A DNA stretch of 64,000 nt from Drosophila pseudoobscura (lineage: Eukaryota; Arthropoda; Insecta; Diptera; Drosophilidae): NCBI RefSeq assembly GCF_009870125.1, contig NC_046681.1, positions 29,410,001-29,474,000 on the forward strand, written 5' to 3'. Made by a program: the position numbers and the translations under genes. Within the stretch, counting starts at the first letter, position 1. The number at the start of each line of letters is the position of its first letter. The notes under the pieces were generated by a model. It had not been told where the DNA came from. It saw only the letters and a program-made list of their open reading frames with translations, and did no database searches. Positions 1-12,149 of this stretch are shown here, one piece after another.

Positions 1-3000
1 TGCTTTTGCTTTTGCTTTTCCTTTTCCTTTTCTCTACTTCTTGTCTTCTCTCACTGCTATTGCAAAGGGTAATGAAAAGAGTGAGGTTGTGTGATCTGAG
101 TGGGAGTGAGATGAATAGACTAGTGAGAGAGTTACAGCGCGTGGTGTAGGTCGAAGTAACTTCATTTAATTTACTTAATTGATCTCTATTTGTGACGTTA
201 CTTCATTTAATGAATTGATCTCTGTTTTCAGTAGCAGAGGATGAAGACAAGAAGAAGAGATAAGCATAAACCAAAGTAGGAAGAGTAGCAGTAGAATCAA
301 CGCATTTGCATTCGCACCGCTCTCACTCAAATTTTTCCGCCGGTCAAAGCATGCGTTCCTAAGACAGCTCCGCTTTTAAATTCGCAAAAATGCGGAAAAT
401 GGTGAAAAATCTACCGGGTAAAATGTCGCGTTGGTGCCTGAAGTGAAGTTTGATGTACTGATTAAATGGAAATGTGAAAAATACGTGTCTTATTACAAGA
501 AAATGAATTTGATCATTGGCGGGGGCGCAGAAGGAGGCAAAATGGCAACAAAAGTTCAGTTCGTTGAAGGAAAAATTCTGCAATGTGTGATATATACATA
601 CATATGTATATGTATGTACATATGTGCAATTTTTTTATATGTAGATGCATATTGTCTGTGCATAATTTTTTTTTTCATGTGTAAAAATATAAAATGTTCC
701 GTTATCTCGTTTTTTCTTTTCGCAAAAGGAGCTGAAGAGAGAGTGGGACAGAAAGCAATTATGTCGAGAAGCAGGAGAGCATAGAAATAACGCATTTGCA
801 CCGCTCTCAGTTTTATTGTTTCACCTGGTCAAGGCGTGCGTTTGTAAGTCTATTTTTATATTTTTGCAATTATAACTTTTATTTATTCCAATGCTATTTC
901 ATAGAGAAGTTTCCATTCTTTCACGTTCGTGATGCTCTTCAAATGTTCTTCTTCAATTGGTCAAGCCTATGGGATGCATTCGACTTGATAGGAAACTTGT
1001 CCATGTAGGATCCCACACGATATTCGTGGCCACGGCCGATGCGAGCCCCAACTAGGCGATGATATCGACAAAGCGGACTATGTGGTAGACGATGTGATAC
1101 GTTTCTCGTGTTTACTACAGATATGTACATTCTGCTGTAGAAGAAATCTAAACTGCGTTCAAGAACAGAACAGGGAGTGTGGTGATCGCTGAAAAGTTTG
1201 CTGAGATATTTACCTGAGCTATCTTACCCTTACAGAAACTGCATTGTCCGCAAATTAAGTCGAGTACGGCACTCTTCAGTGGCCGTTCGGCGGTTGCTAA
1301 AACATCGGAACAAAGTTTTCAGTGGTCAGTGAGAGGAGGCCTAAGGAAGCGGCTTCCACACCTAGGAGCTGAAACAACCAATCCTGTCTCGTCTGTTGCT
1401 AACAGATGTGGGCTTCTCAATTGGGCTCAATCTCAATTGGGAACTTGGCTCATCGACTGCTGCCCGGCGGGGGCAACGCAGCCAAAAAGCTGATTTGTAA
1501 CCCCATTGCCCGGCATTAGAGCGTCAGCGTCGGCTAGTATGACAGCAACCATCTGTGGTAGACGTCCATGAGGTCCGATTCTCAGTGCCTTGTTCCAGCG
1601 ACACAACCGATCCGCTTCCAGTGGCTACAATGTGAAGCCCCTTCAGACGCAGATTATGGAGTCTGCAGCGTGGGATGTACTTGTAAAAAGTGTTCCGTTT
1701 CTAGGTACAACAGAATATAAGAACTGCATTATAGCATAAGTAAATTGTATAGATTACCGTATAGACGTATTGCATTGTATAGAATGCATTGCAACATTTA
1801 GTCAGTAAGGTTTCAGACCATTGACCTAACATAGCAGGCTTCTTCTGTGTCCTTTTCATTGATATCGTTGAACCATATTGCTATCAGCCGACTCGTACAC
1901 GTTCACTGAAACTCTCTCTCTCTCTCTGAAACTCTTTGACAAGCGACAGTCGTTGTGGAAAATTCCTAAGACTTGCTTCCGAGCAATCTCTCTTCCTTCC
2001 GAATCCTGCTATCCGTTTATCGCTCTTTTTTTGAGCATTTACCGAAAATGCCTTAAATTGAATTATGGCATTCGCTCCATATTTTTTCACTCTCTCTCTC
2101 TAGATCTTTCCTCCCGCTTTCTCTCATTGCCAGTCCAAATGGTTTGTTGCATTTAATTTATAACGCACAATAAACTTTTGCGGTTTCTGGCAAAACTTCA
2201 ACGCGCCAAATGCCGCAGGGCAATGAGATAGGGCAGAGGGCAAAGGGCAACCAAACAAGGAAGAAGGACTATAAAACACCCTATTCGAACTGCGCGGAAA
2301 CTATCTAGCCAAATCCCTTGCAATGAGGGAAGTAGAGTAGAAAAGCTACATATATACTATATATAAGTGCTCTAACCATATCTTCAAACCATTTTCCCCT
2401 AATTTAATTACTTAATGTTTATTTTTCTGGTAGATATACATATGTAGCTCTTATGTACCATTCTATTCTATGATATACAGGGTATACAAATCTACATGCA
2501 TAAATGTATAGAGTGGAAGGAGCGGAGTGAGTGAGAGGGAGAGAGCAAAGGCATGCATCTGCTGCTGCTCTGCTTTTTTCCGACCAATTTTTGTTCTCTC
2601 TCTCATGCTAGTTCCCTGGTATACCGCTCCCTGTTTCTTTCGCTCTGACTTACCCCTGAAGCATGCACGAATTTTATGAATAATATCCTAAAGGCATTAA
2701 TTTTCAAATTGGATATTTTTGCCCATTTCAGCCGGCGGTGCGCAACTGTAAACAAGAGTAAATACTTCCAGCATCGCAGCATCACGGCATCAGAGCATCG
2801 TACTGTGGCGTATCATCCATGTACCCCAGACCTTGGGGCCATATTGGGGTAACAGACCGTAAAGAGCGAAATATATGTAATATGATTAAATTTGATCAAC
2901 AAGCAGGTCTGCCACGAACAGGGCATTGTACAGCAAAGGACATTGCAAAGGAAGGAAGGAGTATTCGCAGGACGAAGAGAGGGATGCGTCATAGATATAC

Positions 3001-6000
3001 AGCAACCTAGCACGTTCCCCAGCTTTCTCATCTATAAATGTAGGTACTATACGAGGCCTGGCCATAAGTATCGTTATATGCATGCCCGTTGCTGTCACTG
3101 GACGAGGTATAGGGTATGATTAATGCGGGGGAAGGTGGGTGAAGAGTAGGATCGAGGTCAGAGATGAACTCGTGATGAATTATGAGAATTTCCTGCAATG
3201 AATTGTGGTTTTTTTTAGGACTTCTTTTATTTTATGACTCGTTTGGATAGGGTGTCCCTAAGTCCACTCAAATCACACACATTTCCCCTGTTTGTTCTAC
3301 TCGTATTCGAGTGTGCGTATCGCATGGGTGGCAGGGTGTTATTTATGGCTCATTTATGATTGGAAAGCGTGATATTTGTGAGATATTGTAAAACAAGCAG
3401 CCAGCAGACGAAGGCAGGGATATTCTCCTCGGAGGACTCGAAGGGCTTAGGGGAAAATGGAAATGGTCTATGGGAAGTGCCCCAATTCGATTTGGGGCCT
3501 GTCAGTCTTTCCGTTCCGGAAAGGAAACGGCTCTCCTGTGTCTTCCGTAATCCAATAACGAACTTAATCCGCTGACATCCACTTGTTTTCCACTCATTAC
3601 TGAAATGTCGTGCTGTGTCCTGTCATGTTGCACTACCAATCAGCGCCGCAAACTGTTGCATATTACGCATACGCCGCAGCACTTGTGCCACAGCCAATTG
3701 ACAACTGTTGCTGCCACGATGCCACGCTGCCACTGGCGGCGGCAGTTGCGGCTTCAGTCGCTGTCTGATTGAATTTTGATTTGCTGTAGTGGGTTTTTGC
3801 ATAAGTTGCAGCTAACTCTCCCATTCTCATTCTCTTCCTTTGCCACTGTCATGTGCAACTTGATTCTGTTGCCGCTGATAAATCTAATCAGTGTCGCGGC
3901 CAACGTGCAACACTAAGCCGACACGCCTCTCGTCAGTGCTTACCTTAAAGGTTAACGTCGGGCAAAACTTTTGTTGCAACTTCTTGACGAGTGTGCGGCG
4001 GGGAGAGGGGCAGGAGTAGGAGCAGGAGCTGGAGCTGGAGATTGGAGCAAAAGTTTTCACTTAAATTTTTTATATTATTTTGCTTTAGCTCTCAACCCAC
4101 CCCCCACCCCACACCCAACCCATCCACTGTCGTCCCGTCCTCTGTCTGCCTTTCTTACTCTTTGCAACACTGCACGTAGTAACTTTTTATTATTGTATTA
4201 GCAAAAGTTTATTTTTTCTTTCGTTGCCCCTCCCCTCCCCGCCCCTCCCACCGACCATTCTTTGACTTCCATCCAGCCACAAAGTGTGCTACATCTGTGC
4301 CTTGGCCACCACCAATCGATAGTTGTCTGCAAGCACAACTGTACACACTCGCCGCCTCTGCCGTCCCCTACTTCGCCGGCCCTGCTGTTCAGTTTGGTAA
4401 GATGTTGCGCTTTTGTGGCCAATGGTTTAGATTTAATTTGGCAAACAGCAAAAGGGATGGGGCAACATTTTGACAAAGTGTCCAGTGCCCGTCCTCGATG
4501 TCGTCTCTGGCTGTGGACTGTCACGCTGCACTGTGGTTGGAAGGGCATTGAAGTGTTCCTTTGGTATATGATGGGGCTCATAATTAGAATTAGTAGGGAA
4601 GTATAGGATAGTAAAGATACTCAATAGGAACTCTTCCTATAGTGTCCTCTGAAATCTCTAAAAATTCCACATCTTTCTATTCCATAGGTACTATAGTGCC
4701 CACCCACAGTAACCCACAAGGTCACCAGTTAAAGTCGCTGCCTCTCGCCAAACCAAACTGCAATTTGTTGCCACTGCCGAGGCGATCCAAGAGGCAACTT
4801 TGTTGCAGTCTCTGTGTCAAGTGCACTTATGTGTGGAGTCGAAGCGAGTACGACTAGCACCAAAAAGAAAAAGGGAAGGGGAAGCTGGAGCCACTTGACA
4901 GCCACAAAGCGCTTGGCTTGTCACCCGCTACTTGGTCAAAGCATTGCGTCAAGTGGCTCTTGGAGCAGTTAAGCAACGTTTGCCGACGCCATAAATGTTG
5001 CCGCCACAGAGCCCCCTGTGCCCCCCCTCTCTTGCCCCGGCTCCTTTGGAGTTTGTGCAACTTGCATCTTGAGTAGCAGCCACGCCGCCACGCCAACAAC
5101 TAACCAGCAAAAAACAACAAAAAAATGGCAAACGTTTGCCATTTTTCAGGAGGACAAGGCGGAAGGATGAGGAGTGACTGCATCTTGGCACAGACAATTT
5201 CACAGCAATTTAAGTTTTAGCTTTTGTTTAAGCAACACTTCAATTGCAACGCCTTCAGAAACTGTGTCAACCGCCTCGGAGGATGCGAAAAGAGGCAAGT
5301 ACAGTGCGGTCCTGCCATGAAGAAAGAAATCGGGAGCAATAGGAGCCTCTAGGAACTATCATTCACCGACGTTTCACTGTATGTCGTCCTCTCCATCTAT
5401 CTCGAAGGTGATTAAACTCATTTGCCACACACACGAGCAGGCACTCGCTACTCTCCACACTCTCTCTCGACTCTCGCCTCAGTTTTGTTACACATTTTTG
5501 GCCGGGACAATAGCTGACAGGGAAGCGCATCGCATCGCATCGGTGGCACGTAGCAAATTGTTGCCAGCTGCTGTTCGCAGCCACACACGCATCCTGCCAC
5601 ACAGGTGCACTTTATGGCTGACTTTAAGTTTCGGTTCGGTTCTTCTGTACGGGTTCCCTATGATTTATTATTTTCCAATGTGCTCTCCCTCCGGGATCCA
5701 CCTGTCCACTCACACTCTGGCCCCCGGTTTCTCTGGCTAACGATTCATTTTGTCACATTTTTATTAACTGATGGATTGGGTGTGACCCCAAAACCCAGCC
5801 CCCAAGCCCGAAAGAACAAAACTGAGCAAAACTTTCCAGCCAGCTCCGGGTTCAGGTCCATGCCCCTAAGTATGTGGCTGATTGGGATGGAATACCCTGT
5901 AGGATATGTGGGAGAGAGTGGCATGAATAGGATTGAATCAAGTGTAATTTAAGCATCGACGGGAAGAGGTTATATATAGGTTCGGTTATAGACGAGTACC

Positions 6001-9000
6001 AAGGCAGGGGTTACCCACCAAAGTCTTGAATGCATGGACTCCCATTCCCTACTCTCCGCTGACCATATTAATTATGATACTACCTCGAAACCCGGACAAA
6101 ACTAGGGCATGTTTGGGTCAACACCAACTCGAGTACAACTTTTCCTTTGGCCATCATCAAAGGCGGCCATATTTTGTTGTTCTTACACGAGCAGGTGCTT
6201 TGTCACCCAAGCCCATTAAACATTTAATGCGAGCGGGCCAATAAGGAAAGTTTTGCCTGGACAGTGAAGCCCTGGACGAGCATTCGATGGGTCTCATGCA
6301 TGCGCAGGGTCCTGCAGAAGGAGCCCTCACTGTGGCTGCAACCGTCTCGAATTTCCAGAGGATGTGTGGGTGCCTTTGTGGATGTGATTTGGTCAAGTTT
6401 TGTCTATATAATTATAATTAATTACTCTTTGGAAACTTTGACACATTTAATTATTATTTTATTAATACATTCGGTTTTGGTTTCGGCTTCGCTTTCCGCC
6501 TGGATGGCGGGAGGTCCTAATTCCTAATGAGTGTGCCGCTGTCCGATTCGATTTCACAGTGGAAATGTACGAGCATATCCTCTGCAGCTGCTAATTGCTT
6601 CAGGAATTCGGAAAGTTTCCGCTCCTTGGATCTGAAGTGTTTGCTTAAAGGATTCTGACCCGGAAATCTTTTCTCTCTTTGGGGTTTTTTCACTTTAAAT
6701 TCCATTTAATTGTTTCCACAAAGTTAAAGCCAAAAACTAAAGATTTGTTTAGTTTGGAAAAGCTTTGAGGGATTGGGGTTGGCGAAGGGGGGGACTGCGG
6801 GGAATGGGGACTCGGATCAGGATTTTCATTTCATTTTCTTTCATAAAAGTTCTGTGTACTTTTCTGTGCAGCCAAACCGAAATCGAAGTGCAATGGAAAT
6901 AGCAAATGCTTGGCCAGAATGCTGGAAACTCCGTTTTCTCTGGCCAGAACGCAAAATGAAAAGCGTTTTGCAGTTTGTGTAACTATTTAAAAAGTTTTCC
7001 CTGGCAAGGGCCACACATCCAAGTGGAACTGCCCTCACCCGCCGAGGGTTGGCCAAGGAAATGCAGATTTTCAAGGGGAATCAGTCGGTACGGGGAGATC
7101 TATTTGCTCCTTAATCCAGGCCATCGCCCAAGGAATGGTCTGGTAATGGTCCCAACGATTGGATGATCCATTCATCCACTCAAACTTCCCGATCGACCCT
7201 CTGCCCTAGACACATGTGCATTTATGCAAGTACACATTCGGAAGGGGGAATCCTTTGAACTTTGCAACAAATTAAAATTAAGCCAAAACTTTGGGGCAGG
7301 GCATGCCTTTGTGTGGGGCGTGGCTGATGTACGATATCGATGGCCAAAACGGTGCAGAGTTTGCTCTTTGTATCGCACTTTGTATCTACTTGCCCCACGC
7401 AAGGGGCAAGGGGCAACACTCTCAGCTACGGCTTATGCAACGCATTAACAACGAGCATAGTGGAGGGGTAGGCGGGGTGCGGGCATAGGAAGGATGAACA
7501 GCATATTTTAATGCCTGATTTTTAACGTCGACTCGGCCCACTTATTGACAGCTGCGACAGGCAGCTGTGATACGCACACGCCCCCATGCCGGCCCCTGCC
7601 ACATGCCACACACTTTGATGCATATGTCATGCGATACACAGCCCAGCGAAACAGAAATTTATTTGCCTGGCGCCTGTCAAGCCACGCAGCTCCCCGGGAG
7701 CTGCCAGTGGAGCCCAGGAAACCCAAAAGCTAACCGAACCGAAGAGAGGCATAAAAAATGTTTAATTTAATTTTGTAGCACCAAAAAAATGCATATATAC
7801 ATGTACAGTCTGCGCCTTAACCTTTCCCCCATATATCCCCCATATATATATATCGTATATATCGTCTGTATATATATCGGATATATTCCGTCATGGCAAC
7901 TGCTGCGCCAACATAAAATGCTTAAACAATTTTTATAGGTAAATATTTACGGTTCAATGTTTTCCCGTTTTTTCTCCGCCCGTAGATCTTTTGGTTCCAT
8001 TTTCGGATGGGATTTCCTCCCACACAGTGCCTGGTGCTAATCGACAGACGTCAACTTTGATTGAATTTAAACACGGAATGTTTTTCACTCGTGCCGAGCA
8101 GTTATCAAATTTATGAATAACTAATGAAAAACAATCCCAGCCCCGACCCCCCCTATCAAGCGAAATGAATGGGTATTAATTGATTGGGGCTATTTTTTGT
8201 ACATACATATATGGATTTTTATTTGATACATTTAGTGGCAGTTAAGCAACGGAAATAAGCGGTCTTATAGTTAAGTTAAAGCAGATTTATTTCTTTGTTC
8301 CCATTTCTAAAGGGACATTTTTTATGCGGATGTTTTCTTTGTTAGGAAACTCCTGCGATTCGTGCATGACTTTATTCAAAAATGTCTCAAATATGTTTCC
8401 CGTACTACTGATTGTGAGTTACAGCTGAAAAACAGAGTAAAGGCGAAAAAGGGAGACACTATGAGAGATGGAGATACATGGAATGGAATGCATGCAAATT
8501 GGACATTGCACTGATGAGCGATGTGTCTCTGGCACGGTCGCTGTTGGACTTTCTGCCTCGTCTGCTTCGGCAGTAGCTTGTTTAATTGCAACTAAAAGCG
8601 GAAGGCAACAGCAGGCGGAGGAGGAGCAGGAGCGGGAGCAGTGGAGCGGAGCGGAGGAACCAACGTTGACTGCTCCCCTGAACTGTGTCAAAAACAAGGG
8701 CCAGAACAGCAGGGCAGCAGTAAAAAATATACGGAACGAGACTAAAGATTCACACACAAGTTTGTTGTTTAGTTCTGTTTGGTTTTTTGTTTGTTTGTTT
8801 GTTTGTCCATCTGTGCAGGTGTGCGTGTGTTTCTGTTTCTGTTTGTTCGCTGCCCGTTGCTTCCTGCAATTTGCGCTCTGGCAAAGCTTCCTTTTTAAGC
8901 CCGTGCCACGGACCAGGAGCTGGAGCAGGAGCCGGTGCCGCAGGTGTTGGACTGAAGCGGCAGCGGCAGCATCGGGATCAGCGGAGGTGAGAAACAGTGT

Positions 9001-9900
9001 TCCAAAAGCACTTTTTAAAGTCCCAAGATATTGTTATTACCAGAGGATTTGAGTGGGTAAAAAATGAAGTATGTTTTCCTTATAAAATAAAATTCTATAT
9101 CCACGCACCTCCACAGATCCGCCACACTAGACGTGAACCACTGTGCACTGGCGTAGACGGTGACTGCGGCGGCGGCAACATCCTCTGCTATCTGCTTGCT
9201 GCAGCCGAACAGTCGGCGCGAGAGGTGCTCGGAAGAGGAGGAGGAGAAGAGAAGAGTGGAGAACGGATGGGTGGGTGGGTGTTGGGTTGGGACAAACAGA
9301 AACCGACGCGGCTTTCCTTTCTGACACACCATTTTGCATGTTGCATGAAGCTGCCATGTGTGTGTGCGTGTCTTCTTCTATCCCACTCTGTATCCCTCCT
9401 TCTCTCTCTCGCTCTGTGTGCATGGCGCATATGTCACTTGTCTAAATAGCAGCGACACCGTTCACCTGTATCAGTGTGTGTGTGTGTGTAGTGTGCTTGG
9501 AACTGCCCGACGCACAGTGGTCTCCACTCAAGTACATTGATCGGAGCCTTCAGGGAATACCCAATCCAATAATTATAGGATTTTGCTTTGCAGCTTATAG
9601 ATTTCCTAAATTATAATAAATAAAAATACCACTTTTTCGGAAAAAAGTCCCACTGTGCACCGGATGTTGCTGAAAAGGGGAATGGTGGGTGGGGTGGAAG
9701 CAATGGATGAACGGGGGTCAGGCTGACACCGGACTGCACTGTCCATGCATGCAAATGCAACATTTGCAACTGTTCTTTCTCTTTCGTTCGCTCACATTTT
9801 TTCTTACTTTTCGCCGACAAGGTGGCAACACTGACACCCGGCAACGACAACTACAACTACAGCGGCAAACCGGCAGTAATTTGGCCACCTTGTCTAGGTG
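1..9900. other. Gene-free stretch, no supportable coding region
   Basis: All open frames here are short, overlap on both strands and carry no recognisable domain. The stretch holds homopurine and homopyrimidine runs, CA/GT and TA-rich microsatellites (for example TATA-type repeats near 7830-7880), and short direct repeats. Between about 1190 and 1700 the minus strand reads like decayed coding sequence, with protein-like stretches broken by stops and frameshifts; I cannot name it. No tRNA, rRNA or complete transposon was seen. It may be intergenic DNA or part of an intron of a gene lying outside the window. Confidence 0.6.
300..846 (+). repeat. Short direct repeat pair (300-358 and 791-846)
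   Basis: The two segments share a start of the type CGCATTTGCA, then CACCGCTCTCA, then GGTCAA-GC-TGCGTT after a variable middle. They lie about 490 bp apart. They look like the remains of an old local tandem duplication or two ends of a degraded element. No open frame is preserved. Confidence 0.4.
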
Positions 9901-9908
9901 TGTTTGTT

Positions 9909-10640
9909 TAGAGGAGCAGAAAGGTACAGCACAGAGGGCAGCAGTAGAGTGTGTTGCAACATGGCATAGGAGAGACGGAAAAAAGCCAGAGACGAAGCAG
10001 AAAGCTAAATGGAAACCGAAAAGCGGGATGGACAGGAACAGGAATCTAAATATGGGGAATGAACAGACATAACTATTAAACGAATCTCCAGAATTGGACA
10101 AACACACATTTGATTGATCATGGGGGAATCATGCATAAATAGAGTTCAAATCTACAATATTAGGAGCCACCAACGAATATGGCGCTTCACCTTTTTGAGC
10201 AGAAGTAGCGTCGAAGCAGAAGAAAGAGACGTCTATAGAGTAAATTCAAGCATGGTGCTGGTGTGTGTATATGTGAGTGGTGCATAGAGGAGGAGAAAGG
10301 TACGTACAGAGGGCAGTAGTAGAGTGTTTGGTATAGAAGAGGCAGAAAGCTAAATGGCAACCAAAAGGCGTGATGGAGAGGAACAAGAATCTAGATGTGG
10401 GGAATGAACAGACATACATAACTATTAAACGAATCTCTAGGAATGGAGAGCACACACATTTGATTGATCATGAGGGATCATGCATAAATAGAGTTCAAAT
10501 CTACAATATTAGGAGCCACCAACGAATTTGGCGCTTCACCTTTTTGAGCAGAAGTAGGAGAAAGAAAGAGACGTCTATAGAGTAGATTCATGCGTGGCGC
10601 TGGTGTGTGTGCATGTGAGTGGGGCATACACTCGTGCACA
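9909..10640 (+). repeat. Tandem duplication, two copies of about 350 bp
   Basis: Copy 1 runs from about 9909 to 10284 and copy 2 from about 10286 to 10640. Each begins with a segment of the type GAGGAG-AGAAAGGTAC followed by CAGAGGGCAG. The central part (10059-10280 against 10408-10630) is about 90% identical by eye and includes a shared run ending in the 20-mer GGCGCTTCACCTTTTTGAGC. There are small indels, and no reading frame is kept in both copies. I see no terminal inverted repeats or coding function, so this looks like a simple segmental tandem duplication next to the gene cluster. Confidence 0.8.
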
Positions 10641-10793
10641 CAGCGCGGTCTTGAAAATAAATAGTGAGGTTAAGGCAGAAAAAATTATACTCGAGCTGCA
10701 CATTTATTTGCTTTGCTGATGTCAAAACTGAGACACATTCATTTATTAGGTAACGTGAATGCTGTGGTAATGCAGCTGAAGTTGCGAAAGCCA

Positions 10794-11223
10794 TTATTCG
10801 ACCATATCCATGTTCATGCCGTCCCCCTTCTTGACGACATCGTCTGGCTGTTCGTCTTGCACCTCATTGCGGTCAGCAAGGTCCACGGTTCTCAATTTAT
10901 GCTCGATCTCTAGTAGATCATCTTCCTTCTTGATTTCCCTTGAAATTTTAAGTATTTCGGAGACGATTTGGACATTCCCCGGTTTATTTTCATTAATTAT
11001 CTTCTGAATTTTCCTTAGTTCGTTTCTAGACCAGCAAACGCAAACCGGATTCTAATAAGCAAATATATTTGGCATGAATCATCTGTAAGAAATGCAGCCT
11101 AACATGGTTTGTACTTACTTTGAAAATGCCTCTGCGATACGCAATGCCGGCCTTCGTAATGTTCATAGTCTTTTGTATTAATTTACGAATACAAACTTTT
11201 TCTTTCGGACCTGAATTGGACAT
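10794..11223 (-). CDS. Unknown 120-aa protein, faint HORMA-like N-terminal pattern
   Basis: This is a two-exon gene. Exon 1 is 11119-11223 (35 codons, ATG at 11223) and ends at a GTAAGT donor. Exon 2 is 11051-10794, after a TTATTAG acceptor, and ends in TAA. The product is small and charged. It starts MSNSGPKEKVCIRKLIQ, contains AYRRGIFK at residues 28-35, then KIINENKPGNVQIV, and ends with an acidic tail (DEQPDDVVKKGDGMNMDMVE). The pattern 'YxRGIF, then KI--E-K-PG--Q-V' recalls the first part of HORMA domains (Mad2, HORMAD), but the protein is far too short for a whole domain and the match is by eye only. It lies head-to-head with the RpS14-like gene, with coding starts 250 bp apart. The gene structure is convincing; the family is not. 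Confidence 0.6.
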
Positions 11224-11282
11224 TGTTGTTTTCTTCTCCGCGCTTCCTTCAAGAGTAAGTAGGGATGGGAGCTGGAGCTGGT

Positions 11283-11319
11283 GAAACACCGATGCTCACA
11301 TCGATGTCATCGGTGTTTC
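11283..11319. repeat. Nested palindrome in a bidirectional promoter
   Basis: GAAACACCGATG at 11283-11294 is matched perfectly in reverse complement by CATCGGTGTTTC at 11308-11319. The spacer contains the self-complementary ACATCGATGT at 11298-11307. It sits 60 bp upstream of the start codon of the minus-strand gene and about 110 bp upstream of the likely RpS14-like transcription start. It could be a paired protein-binding site or a hairpin. Confidence 0.75.
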
Positions 11320-11338
11320 TCTAGCTCGAATAGATATA

Positions 11339-11346
11339 TATCGATA
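11339..11346. promoter_or_regulatory. DRE site (TATCGATA)
   Basis: This is an exact TATCGATA, the binding site of DREF in Drosophila housekeeping and ribosomal protein promoters. It lies about 90 bp upstream of the likely RpS14-like start site, between two divergently transcribed genes, and may serve both. Confidence 0.65.
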
Positions 11347-11430
11347 GATAATTATATTTTTGCGATATATATCAGAAGTCGCTGCTCATCACTGAGCTTT
11401 GACATCACGCTTAAAAACTCGGCGAACAAA

Positions 11431-11438
11431 TCTTTCTG
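11431..11438 (+). promoter_or_regulatory. TCT-type initiator of the RpS14-like gene
   Basis: TCTTTCTG fits the polypyrimidine TCT initiator that replaces the usual Inr in ribosomal protein genes of flies, with transcription expected at the C at 11432. That gives a 5'UTR of about 42 nt before the ATG at 11474, a length normal for ribosomal protein mRNAs. If correct, a true ribosomal-protein promoter is retained, which is unexpected for a simple retrocopy. Confidence 0.5.
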
Positions 11439-11473
11439 CGTATCCCACGACTCGAGCATTTATTGATTGCAAA

Positions 11474-11929
11474 ATGCCTCCCAGAAAATCCAAGGCCCAG
11501 AAGGAAGAGCCGCAGGTTCACTTGGGACCGCAGGTTCGCGATGGCGAGGAAGTCTTTGGCGTGGTCCACATCTTTTCCAGCTTTAACGACACATTCGTCC
11601 ACGTGACCGACTTATCCGGCCGCGAAACCATGGCCCGCGTCACTGGCGGCATGAAGGTTAAGGCCGATCGTGACGAGGCTTCGCCATACGCTGCTATGCT
11701 GGCTGCTCAGGATGTCGCCGCGAAGTGCAAGATCCTCGGCATCACCGCCCTCAAAGTCAATCTGCGGGCTACTGGCGGCAACAAAAACAAGACCCCCGGA
11801 CCCGGTGGCCAGTCTGCTCTGCGTGCTCTGGCTCGTTCGGGAATGAAGATTGGACGCATCGAGGACTTGACTCCCATCCCCTCGGATGGCACCCGCAGGA
11901 AGGGCGGTCGTCGTGGACGCCGTCTGTAG
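11474..11929 (+). CDS. RpS14: 40S ribosomal protein S14-like, intronless and divergent
   Basis: The 151-aa product belongs to the uS11 family and lies in the head/platform region of the small subunit. Hallmarks are [16 protein letters not shown] (residues 37-52), [20 protein letters not shown] (about 55-74), ATGGNK-KTPGPG and the basic C-terminus [11 protein letters not shown]. Length is exactly that of the family. Two things are odd. The frame is uninterrupted, whereas I recall introns in D. melanogaster RpS14a and RpS14b. It also differs from the fly protein as I remember it at roughly 20 positions, a large number for so conserved a protein (for example [33 protein letters not shown]). It may therefore be a retro-derived or specialised paralog rather than the main gene. 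A polyadenylation signal, AATAAA, lies at 11979-11984. Confidence 0.93.
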   Translation: MPPRKSKAQKEEPQVHLGPQVRDGEEVFGVVHIFSSFNDTFVHVTDLSGRETMARVTGGMKVKADRDEASPYAAMLAAQDVAAKCKILGITALKVNLRATGGNKNKTPGPGGQSALRALARSGMKIGRIEDLTPIPSDGTRRKGGRRGRRL

Positions 11930-11978
11930 GCCATATTCCATGTTGTATCTGCTATAAACATAACCCTTAAAAACTATG

Positions 11979-11984
11979 AATAAA
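11979..11984 (+). terminator. Polyadenylation signal of the RpS14-like gene
   Basis: AATAAA lies 50 nt after the stop codon. The same 3' flank, in the form ATAAATAAGGTAAACG, recurs in the dead copy near 13182-13196, which helps define the extent of the duplicated unit. Confidence 0.6.
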
Positions 11985-12149
11985 GTAAACGAGCAAAGTA
12001 AAATCTAGAACTTTTCTGCTATAAAACGTACTCCACTACCTAATGCCTTATAGTATAAAGAGTTAAATATCTCTAGGTGGACCACTCCTTTGGGAGAAGA
12101 TACAAATCTTATTTTATTTGTACAATAATCGTTGTAGTTGAAGTTGATA

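Noticed and set aside
5297..5378. Possible short TIR element with TACAGTG ends
   Set aside because: Only seven end bases match; too short to separate from chance.
8760..8825. Pyrimidine tract then CAG|GTGTGC considered as a recursive splice site
   Set aside because: The donor half GTGTGC does not fit the GTAAGT/GTRAGT needed for Drosophila ratchet points.
8468..9052. 194-codon frame on the plus strand, the longest in the left flank
   Set aside because: Composition follows CAG/GAG and GTTT simple repeats, with equally long frames on the opposite strand.
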